A stretch of 38,850 nucleotides of DNA from Chitinophagaceae bacterium (GTDB lineage Bacteria; Bacteroidota; Bacteroidia; Chitinophagales; Chitinophagaceae): positions 1 through 38,850 of the forward strand of contig JAJTFY010000033.1 of NCBI GenBank assembly GCA_021299175.1, read 5' to 3'. Below the pieces are notes generated by a model that did no database searches, was not told the origin of the DNA, and saw nothing but the letters and a program-made list of their open reading frames with translations. The first letter of the stretch is position 1. Each line of letters starts with the position of its first letter. Below are positions 24,701-31,480 of the stretch, piece by piece. The translations under genes and the position numbers were made by a program.

Positions 24701-24977
24701 TATTAAAGGTGGAAAGATTGCCAACAGCAATTTCTTTTGAAACATAATTGGTGAAACTTGCTACAATAATGTCTGATTTTCCTAGAACAGATAATTTAAA
24801 TGATCCGTTTGCGCCAGTACTTGTAGCAATTTTAGAACCTTTGACTGTAACGGTTGCTCCGGCAAGCGGCGAACCATCTTCGCTGGAAACTGTACCGGAA
24901 ATCTCTTTCTGCTGGGCAAAGGAGAGGAGACCACATCCCAGTACCAACAAAAAGGAGAACATAACTCTTTTAATCAT
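21726..24977 (-). CDS. SusC/RagA-family TonB-linked outer-membrane transporter
   Basis: Large TonB-dependent transporter, 1083 residues. It has a signal peptide (MIKRVMFSFLLVLGCGLLSFAQ), then a carboxypeptidase-regulatory-like domain (ISGTVSSEDGSPLAGATVTVKG, about 25-100). The plug has SusC hallmarks: IRIRGANTITGSSEPLIILDG and the LKGASASALWGSRAANGVLVI segment. A long beta barrel ends in aromatic Phe (WLFTVKLNF). It pairs with SusD downstream and ends with the terminator at 20244-20277. No anti-sigma or sigma factor gene is adjacent. No confident promoter was found upstream. Confidence 0.95.
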   Translation of the reverse strand: MIKRVMFSFLLVLGCGLLSFAQQKEISGTVSSEDGSPLAGATVTVKGSKIATSTGANGSFKLSVLGKSDIIVASFTNYVSKEIAVGNLSTFNIILKPATAELENVVVTVLGFQEKADKFGTASSKIGAPEVVRSGETGLLQGMAGKASGVSITRSTGDPGAGANIRIRGANTITGSSEPLIILDGVPISNSEIHGNGSSSTGTGVVQQSRLNDINANDIESIQVLKGASASALWGSRAANGVLVITTKKGKSGALNISFSSSYSVDEINRKHPMQNTFGQGAAGRYSATATNSWGDKIAERLGGADVVSGTAYFQGYQTGNKYYAVAPGTAANVHGGKNSKNTYADKNFDGVFGKGHFWQNSLSLSGGNDKSKFFLGLENLNQTGIMRANSNYVRNSVRFNSDHNFGKYIKFSNKAAFINVKSDRIQNNSNTAGLYLGLLRTAPDFDNTDYIGSYFDNNGVEFRNRHRSYRRYLGDNVQPTFNNPLWTIYNQTANSNVNRFLISSEVSSNPFPWLDLILRSGIDASNDGRVYFFPVGSAGERSVGTYRNEKIGEVEKNIDLIARATSYLTEDLKGTLIVGANANDRRRDILYAEAKNFLDNINLQNFILSSDANTNVINSLLHRSSNRGYTTANLEYKDQLFVNVSGALEAASTISKNFFYPSADVAWQFSKLPAFKNERFLSFGKIRAAWGKVGVQPTAYNFVTTYETGVYNAYDDGLATTNFGGGYRLDNVKGNDNLKPEVKTEWELGTDLRFLNNKLSLSMSYYQNKTTDILLNVGLPPSSGFTSQYSNAANMENKGFEADLKYDLFKKKDFNLQVLTNFSRNRNKVISLSGTGTIDLTSQSVSSRAVEGYQLGVLWGPRALRDDKGNFILDANGFPNVDNEQGVIGDPNPEWRGGAGISASYKSLDFNILFETAQGGDISQGTKSVLYNFGTHEDVGKEITLTETLKNVNGVSFPAGTTVRGNIGNYGKGNVLLDEAWYTSRGAGLGAAAIREFFIGDASWTRLREVSLGYTLSTPSFKRATKFSSMRFSLTGRNIFLWTDIVGFDPEVNQSGVNNGFGQEYFTNPSTRSWLFTVKLNF

Positions 24978-25210
24978 AGTTTAACATTTTAGTGGGGCAA
25001 TATTACAGATTAATGCTAGGAAATATGTATTTAAATGGAGGTTTCTACATGGGTGTGGAAAAACCAATTTAGATTAAAGCTGATCATAGATTAGACAAAA
25101 CACTAAATATTTTGATAGACACTGCAAAAGATTGGAATTGATGGAAATAATTATATTGGAGGGGCTCCAAAAAGAAGACGGGGAATTAAGATTTACAGAA
25201 CTAAAAAGTG
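24978..25210. other. Intergenic region between susC and tRNA-Arg
   Basis: About 233 A/T-rich bases. It must hold the susC promoter, but only imperfect -7 elements are seen (TAATATTG and TAAATTGG on the minus strand). It also holds a hairpin at 25156-25170. I see no gene here; an open frame across the tRNA on the plus strand is not coding. If the island interpretation is right, the inserted segment's inner border lies near 25211. Confidence 0.5.
25156..25170 (-). terminator. Possible terminator hairpin downstream of tRNA-Arg
   Basis: TTGGAG-GGG-CTCCAA on the plus strand is a perfect six-base inverted repeat. On the minus strand it is followed by TATAATTATTT, a weak T-rich tract, about 40 bases past the tRNA 3' end. 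A second T-run (TTTTT) follows the tRNA directly. Confidence 0.35.
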
Positions 25211-25284
25211 TGATCCCGATTGGATTCGAACCAATGACCTACAGCTTAGAAGGCTGCCGCTCTATCCAACTGAGCTACGGGACC
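25211..25284 (-). tRNA. tRNA-Arg (anticodon TCT)
   Basis: 74 bases fold as a cloverleaf. The acceptor stem GGTCCCG pairs with CGGGATC (one G-U), the D-arm is GCTC/GAGC, the anticodon stem GCAGC/GCTGT has loop CTTCTAA giving anticodon TCT (AGA codons), the variable region is AGGTC, and the T-arm ATTGG-TTCGAAT-CCAAT is standard. The discriminator base is A and CCA is not encoded. The gene is complete, and a 3' fragment of it recurs at 17454-17495. It has its own promoter at 25304-25333. Confidence 0.97.
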
Positions 25285-25303
25285 TGGATATCTTTAAGGA
25301 GTG

Positions 25304-25333
25304 CAAAGATAATTTTTTTTAGCTTGCAGACAA
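25304..25333 (-). promoter_or_regulatory. Promoter of tRNA-Arg
   Basis: TTG (25331-25333 on the minus strand) followed after 19 bases by TATCTTTG (25304-25311), the same -7 sequence and spacing as the TonB receptor promoter. Transcription would start about 13 bases before the mature tRNA 5' end, leaving a short leader for RNase P. Confidence 0.7.
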
Positions 25334-25348
25334 GAAGTGAAGTGAACA

Positions 25349-25982
25349 ATGGATGTAAAAATTTCCCCAGGCTGGAAAAAAGCAAATCGAGAGCAAACAA
25401 GTCATTTACCCTTCTGGATCCCTGATATTTAATGCCTTCAATACCACCGACCTCAAGGATGTCAAAGTTGTGATCATTGGCCAGGATCCTTACCATGGAC
25501 CCAATCAGGCGCATGGCCTCAGCTTTTCAGTACAAAAAGGAATCAAGCCCCCGCCTTCTCTGATCAATATTTACAAGGAAATTGATGCTGATCTGGGTGT
25601 CAAAATGCCCCGAAACTACGGAGACCTGACACAATGGGCCAAACAAGGAGTTCTATTACTCAATGCAAGCTTAACTGTAAGAGCAAACCATCCCAACAGC
25701 CATGCAGGCATTGGATGGCAGATTTTTACGGATGCAGTCATCAACATCCTCAATAATCAAAAGAAAAACCTGGTTTTCATGCTTTGGGGTAACTTTGCAA
25801 AGGAGAAGGGAGCGCATATTGATGAATCAAAGCACTTGGTACTTAGGGCCATGCACCCCTCACCTTTTGCAGCAGACAAAGGATTCTTTGGCTGTAATCA
25901 TTTTTCAAAGGCCAACGAGTACCTGATGCAAAACGGCATTGACCCAATTGATTGGATGATCAAAGAAAAACAAGATGATTAA
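25349..25982 (+). pseudogene. ung: Uracil-DNA glycosylase with an internal deletion and frame change near the N-terminus
   Basis: Family 1 uracil-DNA glycosylase, which removes uracil from DNA. The expected N-terminus is present at ATG 25349 (MDVKISPGWKK), but that frame soon stops. The rest, from about 25380 (KKQIESKQVIYPSGSLIFNA onward), is in another frame. Compared with the family, some 20-25 residues between the first Trp and the IYPxG motif are missing. The catalytic part is intact: IIGQDPYHGPNQAHGLSFSV with the catalytic Asp, LLLNASLTVR, and HPSPFAADKGFFGCNHF with the catalytic His. Without the frame change, translation could start only at a rare codon such as GTG 25470, which would lose part of the fold. 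Either a true pseudogene or an assembly error. Its end overlaps plsC by eight bases. Confidence 0.8.
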
Positions 25983-26709
25983 AAATATCCTGGGAAGGTT
26001 GTTTACGGTTTGGGGCGGAATTGTTTTCATTGGATCAATGCTGGTTTTTATGCCCGCGGTATGGATCAGTGGGATGTTTGCTGAACCCCAAAGCACTGGG
26101 ATATTCATCAGGATTTGCAGGAGCTGGATGGCGATATTTTTTAGACTGGCCGGTGTCCGGCTAACCATCAGGGGCAGAGAAAACTTCAAAAAAGGGGAAA
26201 ATTATATTGTTGTATGCAATCACAATTCCCTCATGGATGTGCCTTTGACAAGCCCCGGTATTCCTGGGGCCAACAAGACCATCGCCAAGATTGAAATGGC
26301 AAAAATTCCTGTTTTTGGCATCATTTATAAAAGGGGATCAGTTTTGCTTGACCGAAAAAGCGATGCGAGCAGAAGGGACAGTTATCTGACCATGAAAGAT
26401 GTACTTGAGAAAGGCATGCACATGTGTATATACCCTGAGGGCACCAGAAACAAGACTGAAAATCCACTCAAATCCTTTCACGACGGTGCCTTCAGGCTAT
26501 CCTTCGACACCGGAAAAAAAATCATCCCGTGCCTGATCAAAGGAACAAGAGAGATGCTTCCGCACAACAAAAGTTTCTTTTTTTGGCCAGGCAAGGCCAG
26601 CATGCAGTTTCTCCCTGCCATTGACCCCAAAGATTTTGCATCAGCAGCGGAAATGAAAGAACATGTATTTCAGCTGATGTGGGATGGAATTGCTGTCATG
26701 AAAAACTAA
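25975..26709 (+). CDS. plsC: 1-acyl-sn-glycerol-3-phosphate acyltransferase family protein
   Basis: Membrane-bound acyltransferase making phosphatidic acid from lysophosphatidic acid. It has 244 residues, with an N-terminal membrane segment (about 10-32) and a second hydrophobic patch. All four family motifs are visible: NHNSLMD (NHxxxxD), YKRGSVLLDR, YPEGTRNK and IIPCLIKG. The start overlaps the ung end. It converges on lptD with only 26 bases between stops. Close relatives acting on ornithine lipids exist, so the acceptor is not certain. Confidence 0.9.
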   Translation: MIKNILGRLFTVWGGIVFIGSMLVFMPAVWISGMFAEPQSTGIFIRICRSWMAIFFRLAGVRLTIRGRENFKKGENYIVVCNHNSLMDVPLTSPGIPGANKTIAKIEMAKIPVFGIIYKRGSVLLDRKSDASRRDSYLTMKDVLEKGMHMCIYPEGTRNKTENPLKSFHDGAFRLSFDTGKKIIPCLIKGTREMLPHNKSFFFWPGKASMQFLPAIDPKDFASAAEMKEHVFQLMWDGIAVMKN

Positions 26710-26735
26710 ATATTCAAGCATGACACTCCAAATTG

Positions 26736-29459
26736 TTACTGTGTATAAAAATACCGGGTACGGTTGATTTTGAGGTCTCTGAGCAAACCTGATTTGGGGC
26801 TGATGGAAATATTAAAAAACCGGTAAAGCCCAACGGGGGTCACATTGATCGACATCTGCCAGCAATGCAGATCCCTGGAGATGAATGTGGTAAGAGACTG
26901 AAGTTTCATGGTTTTGGTATCATAATACCCATTGGCGCCAATTTTCCACTTTGGAGAAAGACTGAAATCACCATTAAAGTTGAAACTGGAGGTAAGTTCT
27001 GTCTTGTAGGTATAATTGGGCTGCAAGAGCCTGGCAAAACTCAAAGAGTAAGAAAAACTCAACGACCATGGGATACTGAAATCGGTAAACTCTGCAGGGT
27101 TTCTGCGGATGTAATCCATTTGCTGCATCATCTGATCATTGGTAAGGTTATTATCATCTTCCTCGTTCAATTTCTCCTTTTCTGCTTTGTCTTTTTCATC
27201 TTTCTTTTTGCTTTGGAAACTGGTGGACATGTTGATGCTGCCACTGGTGATAGAGCCTAAATTGAATTTGCTTCCTCCTTGCCAGGCATATTCATTGATC
27301 TTGTAGCCATTGGTTGGATTGGTCTTATACGGATCCAATGAAGCATTGGCTGTAATATTGATCTTTTCAAAGAGATTGCTTCGCGCATAAATGCTGAAGG
27401 TGGAAAGCTTGAAACTATCGGCCAGAAAGTTATACCCTCCTGAAATGCCAAATCCATCTAGCAATTTCACTTTTTTCAATTCTGCTTCGCCAGTATCGGT
27501 TTTGGAACGAACCTTCATTTCAATGTTGTTATCAATTCCAAATCCTATTCCCCCACTCTCTTCAGAGCCAAATGGTCCGTAAATACTTCCATCAAAAACA
27601 GACATCAAGACTTGATTTCCCTCCTTGTCTACTCGCTCACGGTAATAATATGGTTTCATTAGATCGGGCTTGTAATTGACCCCAAACTGGGGACGCATCA
27701 CATGCCTGATGGCCTGAACTTTTGCTTCTTTTTTCTTTGACTGGTAGGTACCAAAAACTGCGGTACTGAAAGAAAGGCCCATGGACATTTCCCTTGCTGC
27801 ATTGAAGCCTTTCTCCATCGTAGAGTCAAGCTTTTCGGTTACAGGATTCCATTTTCGGTAGAATTTCTGGGCATACCATCTTTCCCTGAAAGAGATGTTG
27901 GGTGCCACCTGAAAAGGCCCCATTGGTGGAAGGGATAGTGTAATGGGAATATCATGGCTTGCACCCCACTGGAAGGTATCAATCAATTGCTTGAACCTGA
28001 ATGCGGTATCATAAAAGGAGATTTGGCCCTTATAGCTTCCACTATATCCCACACCTAGTTTTTCGTACCATTTGGATTCTCCGACTGATTCCTTTGGTTG
28101 CAGGGGATAAATGGTATTCATCACCAGAGCGATATCGGGTAGGTTGAGGTTAACCAGTTTGGTTGCCGTATTCTGGTTGTGGTTGAGGTTTACAGAAAAG
28201 TTGAAAGGCGTTCCCTGCCATGTTTTCTGGTAAGAAATGGACGAACTCAACTGGTTCGTGAAGTTCATGGGTTGCATGTAATTGCCTCCCCCCTGAACGG
28301 TGCCTGTAAAACCTGGATTGGCCATTGCACCGCCATTAGGAACAAGTTTTAGGTATTTGCTGCTTCCGGCATTGACATTTGCACTGAAAGAGACTCCCGG
28401 GCGTGCCTTGCTGTCCATGCTGTGCGACCAGGTAACAAAGAAACTCTTGTTTTTGCTATAGTCAGGGTCTCCCTTGAAGGCAAATTTTGTATTCTGCAAG
28501 CTGATGTTGAAGGTTCCACTGTAGCGGTACCGCATCCTGTAGGAAGGAGAAAAATTGGCCCGCCAGGATCCATAAGAGTAAAGGTCAAACCAGACCTTTG
28601 CATCCAGGTAATCGTTCACCGCCTTGTAATATCCCAACCCTTCCAACCCCACACCAAAATCCTCGGTAACCGTGAATTGTGGGGGGATAATCCCAGATTG
28701 CCTGCCTTTTTTCATGGGGAAAATGCCGAAGGGCAGGTAGATGGGCACGGGTACGTCTTCAAATTCAGGATGCACGGGGCCGGTGACCACAAGCTTTTTG
28801 TTGATGAACTTGGCCTTGCTGAACCGAAAGGCGAAATGGGGAGTATCGAGGTTACAAGTTGTGAATCTACCCCTGGCGGCAAAAAAAGTTTCAGGATCAA
28901 TTTTTTTGACCTTTTCAGCGAAATTATAGAGTTCGTCCTGCTGAAAGAAAGAACTATAGGTAAGGCCTTTTTGGCTTTTGAAATTGAATTTAAGGCTATC
29001 ACTCACCGTAATGGTTTCGCCCTGCTTCATTTTGGCCATTCCTGTAACAATCCCAGCGGTATCCCTGCCCATTTTTGCGGTAACATACTGGGATTGCTGG
29101 TCAAAAACAATTGTTGGGGCATTGACCTGGAGATCATCATATTTGATTTCTGTCTTTCCGTAGAGCAGCATTTTCCTGGCATCTACCTCCAAAACCATTG
29201 AATCCTCTGCCTTGTGATCAACTGGCGAAGTAATGGAATCCGCTGAAAGCTTGAGATTGAGGGTGTCTACTTTTGACTGTTTAGCGGTTGTGTCTTTTTT
29301 TGTCGCCGAGGGTATTGTATCTGCAACATCAACATCCAATTTGAGTGAGAATACACTGGTTGTCCTGTGCGTTGAGAATGTTAAAATAGGAAGTAACCCT
29401 GAGCATAAAATCAAGATAAAAAGATATTTTAAGCTAAATTTGCTTTGGGGCTGTAGCAT
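26736..29459 (-). CDS. lptD: LptD-like LPS-assembly outer-membrane protein
   Basis: Outer-membrane barrel that inserts LPS into the outer leaflet. From the ATG at 29457-29459 (MLQPQSKFSLKYLFILILC) it has 907 residues, with an N-terminal signal/anchor and a Ser/Thr/Lys-rich region to about residue 85. An OstA/LptA-like beta-jellyroll follows (MVLEVDARKMLLYGKTEIKY onward), then the LptD barrel with GPVHPEFEDVPVPIYLPFGIFP and GIIPPQFTVTEDFGVGLEGLGYY. A charged Lys/Glu/Asp-rich loop lies near residue 765. An upstream start at 29474 would overlap the -7 element. It is divergent from the amidase-MCE-OstA genes, a grouping that makes sense for envelope assembly. Confidence 0.9.
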   Translation of the reverse strand: MLQPQSKFSLKYLFILILCSGLLPILTFSTHRTTSVFSLKLDVDVADTIPSATKKDTTAKQSKVDTLNLKLSADSITSPVDHKAEDSMVLEVDARKMLLYGKTEIKYDDLQVNAPTIVFDQQSQYVTAKMGRDTAGIVTGMAKMKQGETITVSDSLKFNFKSQKGLTYSSFFQQDELYNFAEKVKKIDPETFFAARGRFTTCNLDTPHFAFRFSKAKFINKKLVVTGPVHPEFEDVPVPIYLPFGIFPMKKGRQSGIIPPQFTVTEDFGVGLEGLGYYKAVNDYLDAKVWFDLYSYGSWRANFSPSYRMRYRYSGTFNISLQNTKFAFKGDPDYSKNKSFFVTWSHSMDSKARPGVSFSANVNAGSSKYLKLVPNGGAMANPGFTGTVQGGGNYMQPMNFTNQLSSSISYQKTWQGTPFNFSVNLNHNQNTATKLVNLNLPDIALVMNTIYPLQPKESVGESKWYEKLGVGYSGSYKGQISFYDTAFRFKQLIDTFQWGASHDIPITLSLPPMGPFQVAPNISFRERWYAQKFYRKWNPVTEKLDSTMEKGFNAAREMSMGLSFSTAVFGTYQSKKKEAKVQAIRHVMRPQFGVNYKPDLMKPYYYRERVDKEGNQVLMSVFDGSIYGPFGSEESGGIGFGIDNNIEMKVRSKTDTGEAELKKVKLLDGFGISGGYNFLADSFKLSTFSIYARSNLFEKINITANASLDPYKTNPTNGYKINEYAWQGGSKFNLGSITSGSINMSTSFQSKKKDEKDKAEKEKLNEEDDNNLTNDQMMQQMDYIRRNPAEFTDFSIPWSLSFSYSLSFARLLQPNYTYKTELTSSFNFNGDFSLSPKWKIGANGYYDTKTMKLQSLTTFISRDLHCWQMSINVTPVGLYRFFNISISPKSGLLRDLKINRTRYFYTQ

Positions 29460-29471
29460 AGTTGTGGCAAG

Positions 29472-29479
29472 CAAAATTA
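29472..29479 (-). promoter_or_regulatory. Candidate -7 element (TAATTTTG) for lptD
   Basis: TAATTTTG on the minus strand matches TAnnTTTG and ends 12 bases before the chosen lptD ATG. The -33 region is not convincing. Confidence 0.4.
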
Positions 29480-29545
29480 GTCAATTTAAGTTGTAAGATT
29501 TTGTGAAGATTCCCTGCTGCTCCCCAAACCAAAAGAAATTCAAAT

Positions 29546-30433
29546 ATGGCAAAATCGCTGCATTCTTTTTCACTGGTTTTTGCTCTGGGGTTGACATTGT
29601 GCTCAATGGTAAAAGCACAAGCTCCTTCCCGCCCTCAAAAAATCAAAACCATCATCATTGATGCCGGCCATGGTGGAACGGATCCTGGCGCCCGTGGTGA
29701 ATATTCAACAGAAGCACAAATTACCCTTCAAATTGCCCAAAGGCTGGATACCCTGCTCAGAAATGAGATGACGGATACCCGGATTGTGATGACAAGAAAT
29801 ACAGATGTTTATCATTCTGTTACCGAGAAGGCCAATTTTGCCAACAGGGAAAATGGAGACCTCTTTGTTTGTATTCATGTCAATGCTGCCCCACCCAAGA
29901 AAACTGTTACCGGTTATAAATCTGTGCCCTATTACAAAGGAAAAGGCAGTAAAAGAAAAAAATACTACAGGAAAGTGCCCATTTATGCCACCTCCCCTAA
30001 TCCTGCACACGGAACTTCTACTTATGTTTGGGCTGCGGACAGGTCTGATGAAAAAGCCAAGGGAATTATTGAGGATGAAAGATTTGAATCCTCTGCTGAG
30101 GTGATGGACATACCTGACGTCAACAGCCCTGAAGCAATGATCAAGGCACGTCTTTGGTCTCAGAAATTTTTCAAAAACTCTGTGAAACTTGCCTCAATGA
30201 TTGAGGATGAATTTGTTGGGGTGGGTAGAAAAAGCATGGGGGTTTTACAGAGAAATCATATGGGTATTTGGGTTCTACAGGCTACCAATATGCCTGCTGT
30301 GCTGATCGAAACCGGATTCATCACTGACAAAGATGAAGAAGCCTACCTGAATAGCGAGAGCGGACAAATTGAATTGACGAGGTCGATTGCCAATGCTGTT
30401 TTGAAGTACAAGGCGATGTTGGATGGGAAATAA
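29546..30433 (+). CDS. N-acetylmuramoyl-L-alanine amidase (Amidase_3 family)
   Basis: Periplasmic zinc hydrolase cleaving the bond between muramic acid and the stem peptide, used in cell separation and peptidoglycan turnover. It has 295 residues with signal peptide (MAKSLHSFSLVFALGLTLCSMVKAQ). Zinc-site motifs are IIIDAGHGGTDPGARG (His), FVCIHVNAA (His) and the catalytic Glu in VLIETGFITD. A basic, Tyr/Lys-rich insert (YYKGKGSKRKKYYRKV) in the middle is typical of Bacteroidota members. It heads a plus-strand run with the MCE and OstA-like genes. Confidence 0.93.
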   Translation: MAKSLHSFSLVFALGLTLCSMVKAQAPSRPQKIKTIIIDAGHGGTDPGARGEYSTEAQITLQIAQRLDTLLRNEMTDTRIVMTRNTDVYHSVTEKANFANRENGDLFVCIHVNAAPPKKTVTGYKSVPYYKGKGSKRKKYYRKVPIYATSPNPAHGTSTYVWAADRSDEKAKGIIEDERFESSAEVMDIPDVNSPEAMIKARLWSQKFFKNSVKLASMIEDEFVGVGRKSMGVLQRNHMGIWVLQATNMPAVLIETGFITDKDEEAYLNSESGQIELTRSIANAVLKYKAMLDGK

Positions 30434-30473
30434 GGGATGAGGGGAAAGGGATGAGGGATGAGAGGGTTAAGGG
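30434..30473 (+). other. G-run repeat, possible G-quadruplex
   Basis: Six runs of three or four G separated by loops of 3 to 6 bases (GGGATGA-type units) lie between the amidase stop and the MCE gene. The spacing fits the G3+N1-7 rule for an intramolecular quadruplex, in both DNA and the transcript. It may also be a decayed short tandem repeat. Confidence 0.6.
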
Positions 30474-30496
30474 AGTTAATAAACGAATAATTTATC

Positions 30497-31480
30497 ATGA
30501 AAATATCTAACGAGACGAAGGTTGGTGCGCTGACTGCCATATCCATCACATTGCTGATCCTGGGATTTAATTTTCTGAAAGGGAAAAATGTATTCGCAAA
30601 AAAAGCAACCATGTATGTCACATTCAAAAGAGTGGAAGGCTTGAATGTTGCTGATGGAATCAAGATCAATGGATTGAGGGTTGGCGCGGTAGAAGGACTT
30701 GAGGAAATGGACAAGAATCTTTCAGGAGTAGTGGTGGCTTTTCAACTCTTTAAAGAAATAAATATTCCGACAGACTCCTATGCTAAAATTGTTGCCACTC
30801 CTCTCGGGTCTACTGCCATTGTCATCACCATGGGAAATGACAAGACATTTTTGAACGAAGGTGACACACTCAAGGGAATGGAAAGCAAAAGCATGGTGGA
30901 AGACCTGAAAGAAACGTTGGCACCTACGGTTGAAAATGTGAACAACACTTTAGCCACCTTGGATTCAACAATACGAAAAATTGGCAATGTTTTTGATGCT
31001 GATGCCAAGCAAAACATTGGCCAAATTTTAGAAGAATTGGCTACAACCACAGCAAGACTCAACAATTTGCTTGAGCCCCAAAAGGGAAGCCTTGCCCAAA
31101 CACTTGAGCATGTCAATGACTTTACCGGAAACCTGAACAAAAACAATGATTCCATCACAGCCGTTGTCAATAACCTTGCCAAGGCGTCCAGGGATCTGGC
31201 TTCTGCTGATATCAGTAAGACCGTTTCATCATTAGAAAAGGCCACTGCTTCACTCAACAACATCCTGGCTGGGATCAAAGAAGGTAAGGGAAGCCTCGGT
31301 AAACTTGCGACCGATGATCAATTGTACAAAAACCTTAACAGCACCAGCAATAGCCTTAATGTGTTGTTGCAGGATTTGCGCTTACACCCAAAACGCTATG
31401 TGCAAGTCTCCGTATTTGGCAAAAAAGACAAGACTGGCCCACTGATGTCTCCCCTACCTGATTCCTTGTCCAAACAATAA
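30497..31480 (+). CDS. MlaD/MCE family lipid-transport protein
   Basis: Substrate-binding MCE protein of an ABC lipid transporter of the Mla/Tgd type, anchored in the inner membrane and facing the periplasm. It has 327 residues, with an N-terminal membrane helix (KVGALTAISITLLILGFNFL, about 8-27) and an MCE domain from about 35 to 120 (TFKRVEGLNVADGIKINGLRVG; PLGSTAIVITMG). A helical coiled-coil-like tail follows with repeating Asn/Leu/Thr patterns. No MlaE permease or MlaF ATPase is adjacent. Its stop shares a base with the next start (TAATG). Confidence 0.92.
   Translation: MKISNETKVGALTAISITLLILGFNFLKGKNVFAKKATMYVTFKRVEGLNVADGIKINGLRVGAVEGLEEMDKNLSGVVVAFQLFKEINIPTDSYAKIVATPLGSTAIVITMGNDKTFLNEGDTLKGMESKSMVEDLKETLAPTVENVNNTLATLDSTIRKIGNVFDADAKQNIGQILEELATTTARLNNLLEPQKGSLAQTLEHVNDFTGNLNKNNDSITAVVNNLAKASRDLASADISKTVSSLEKATASLNNILAGIKEGKGSLGKLATDDQLYKNLNSTSNSLNVLLQDLRLHPKRYVQVSVFGKKDKTGPLMSPLPDSLSKQ

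Noticed and set aside
17496-25210. Search for an integrase or transposase inside the island
   Set aside because: All coding space is taken by SusC, SusD, M20 and DUF819 genes; no recombinase motif or inverted terminal repeat was seen.
25132-25425. Plus-strand open frame crossing the tRNA-Arg gene and the ung start
   Set aside because: It runs antisense through a perfect tRNA cloverleaf and its promoter, so it is not a gene.
28422-29201. 259-codon open frame on the plus strand opposite lptD
   Set aside because: lptD on the minus strand has a full set of family motifs through this stretch; the plus frame shows no domain and is an antisense shadow.
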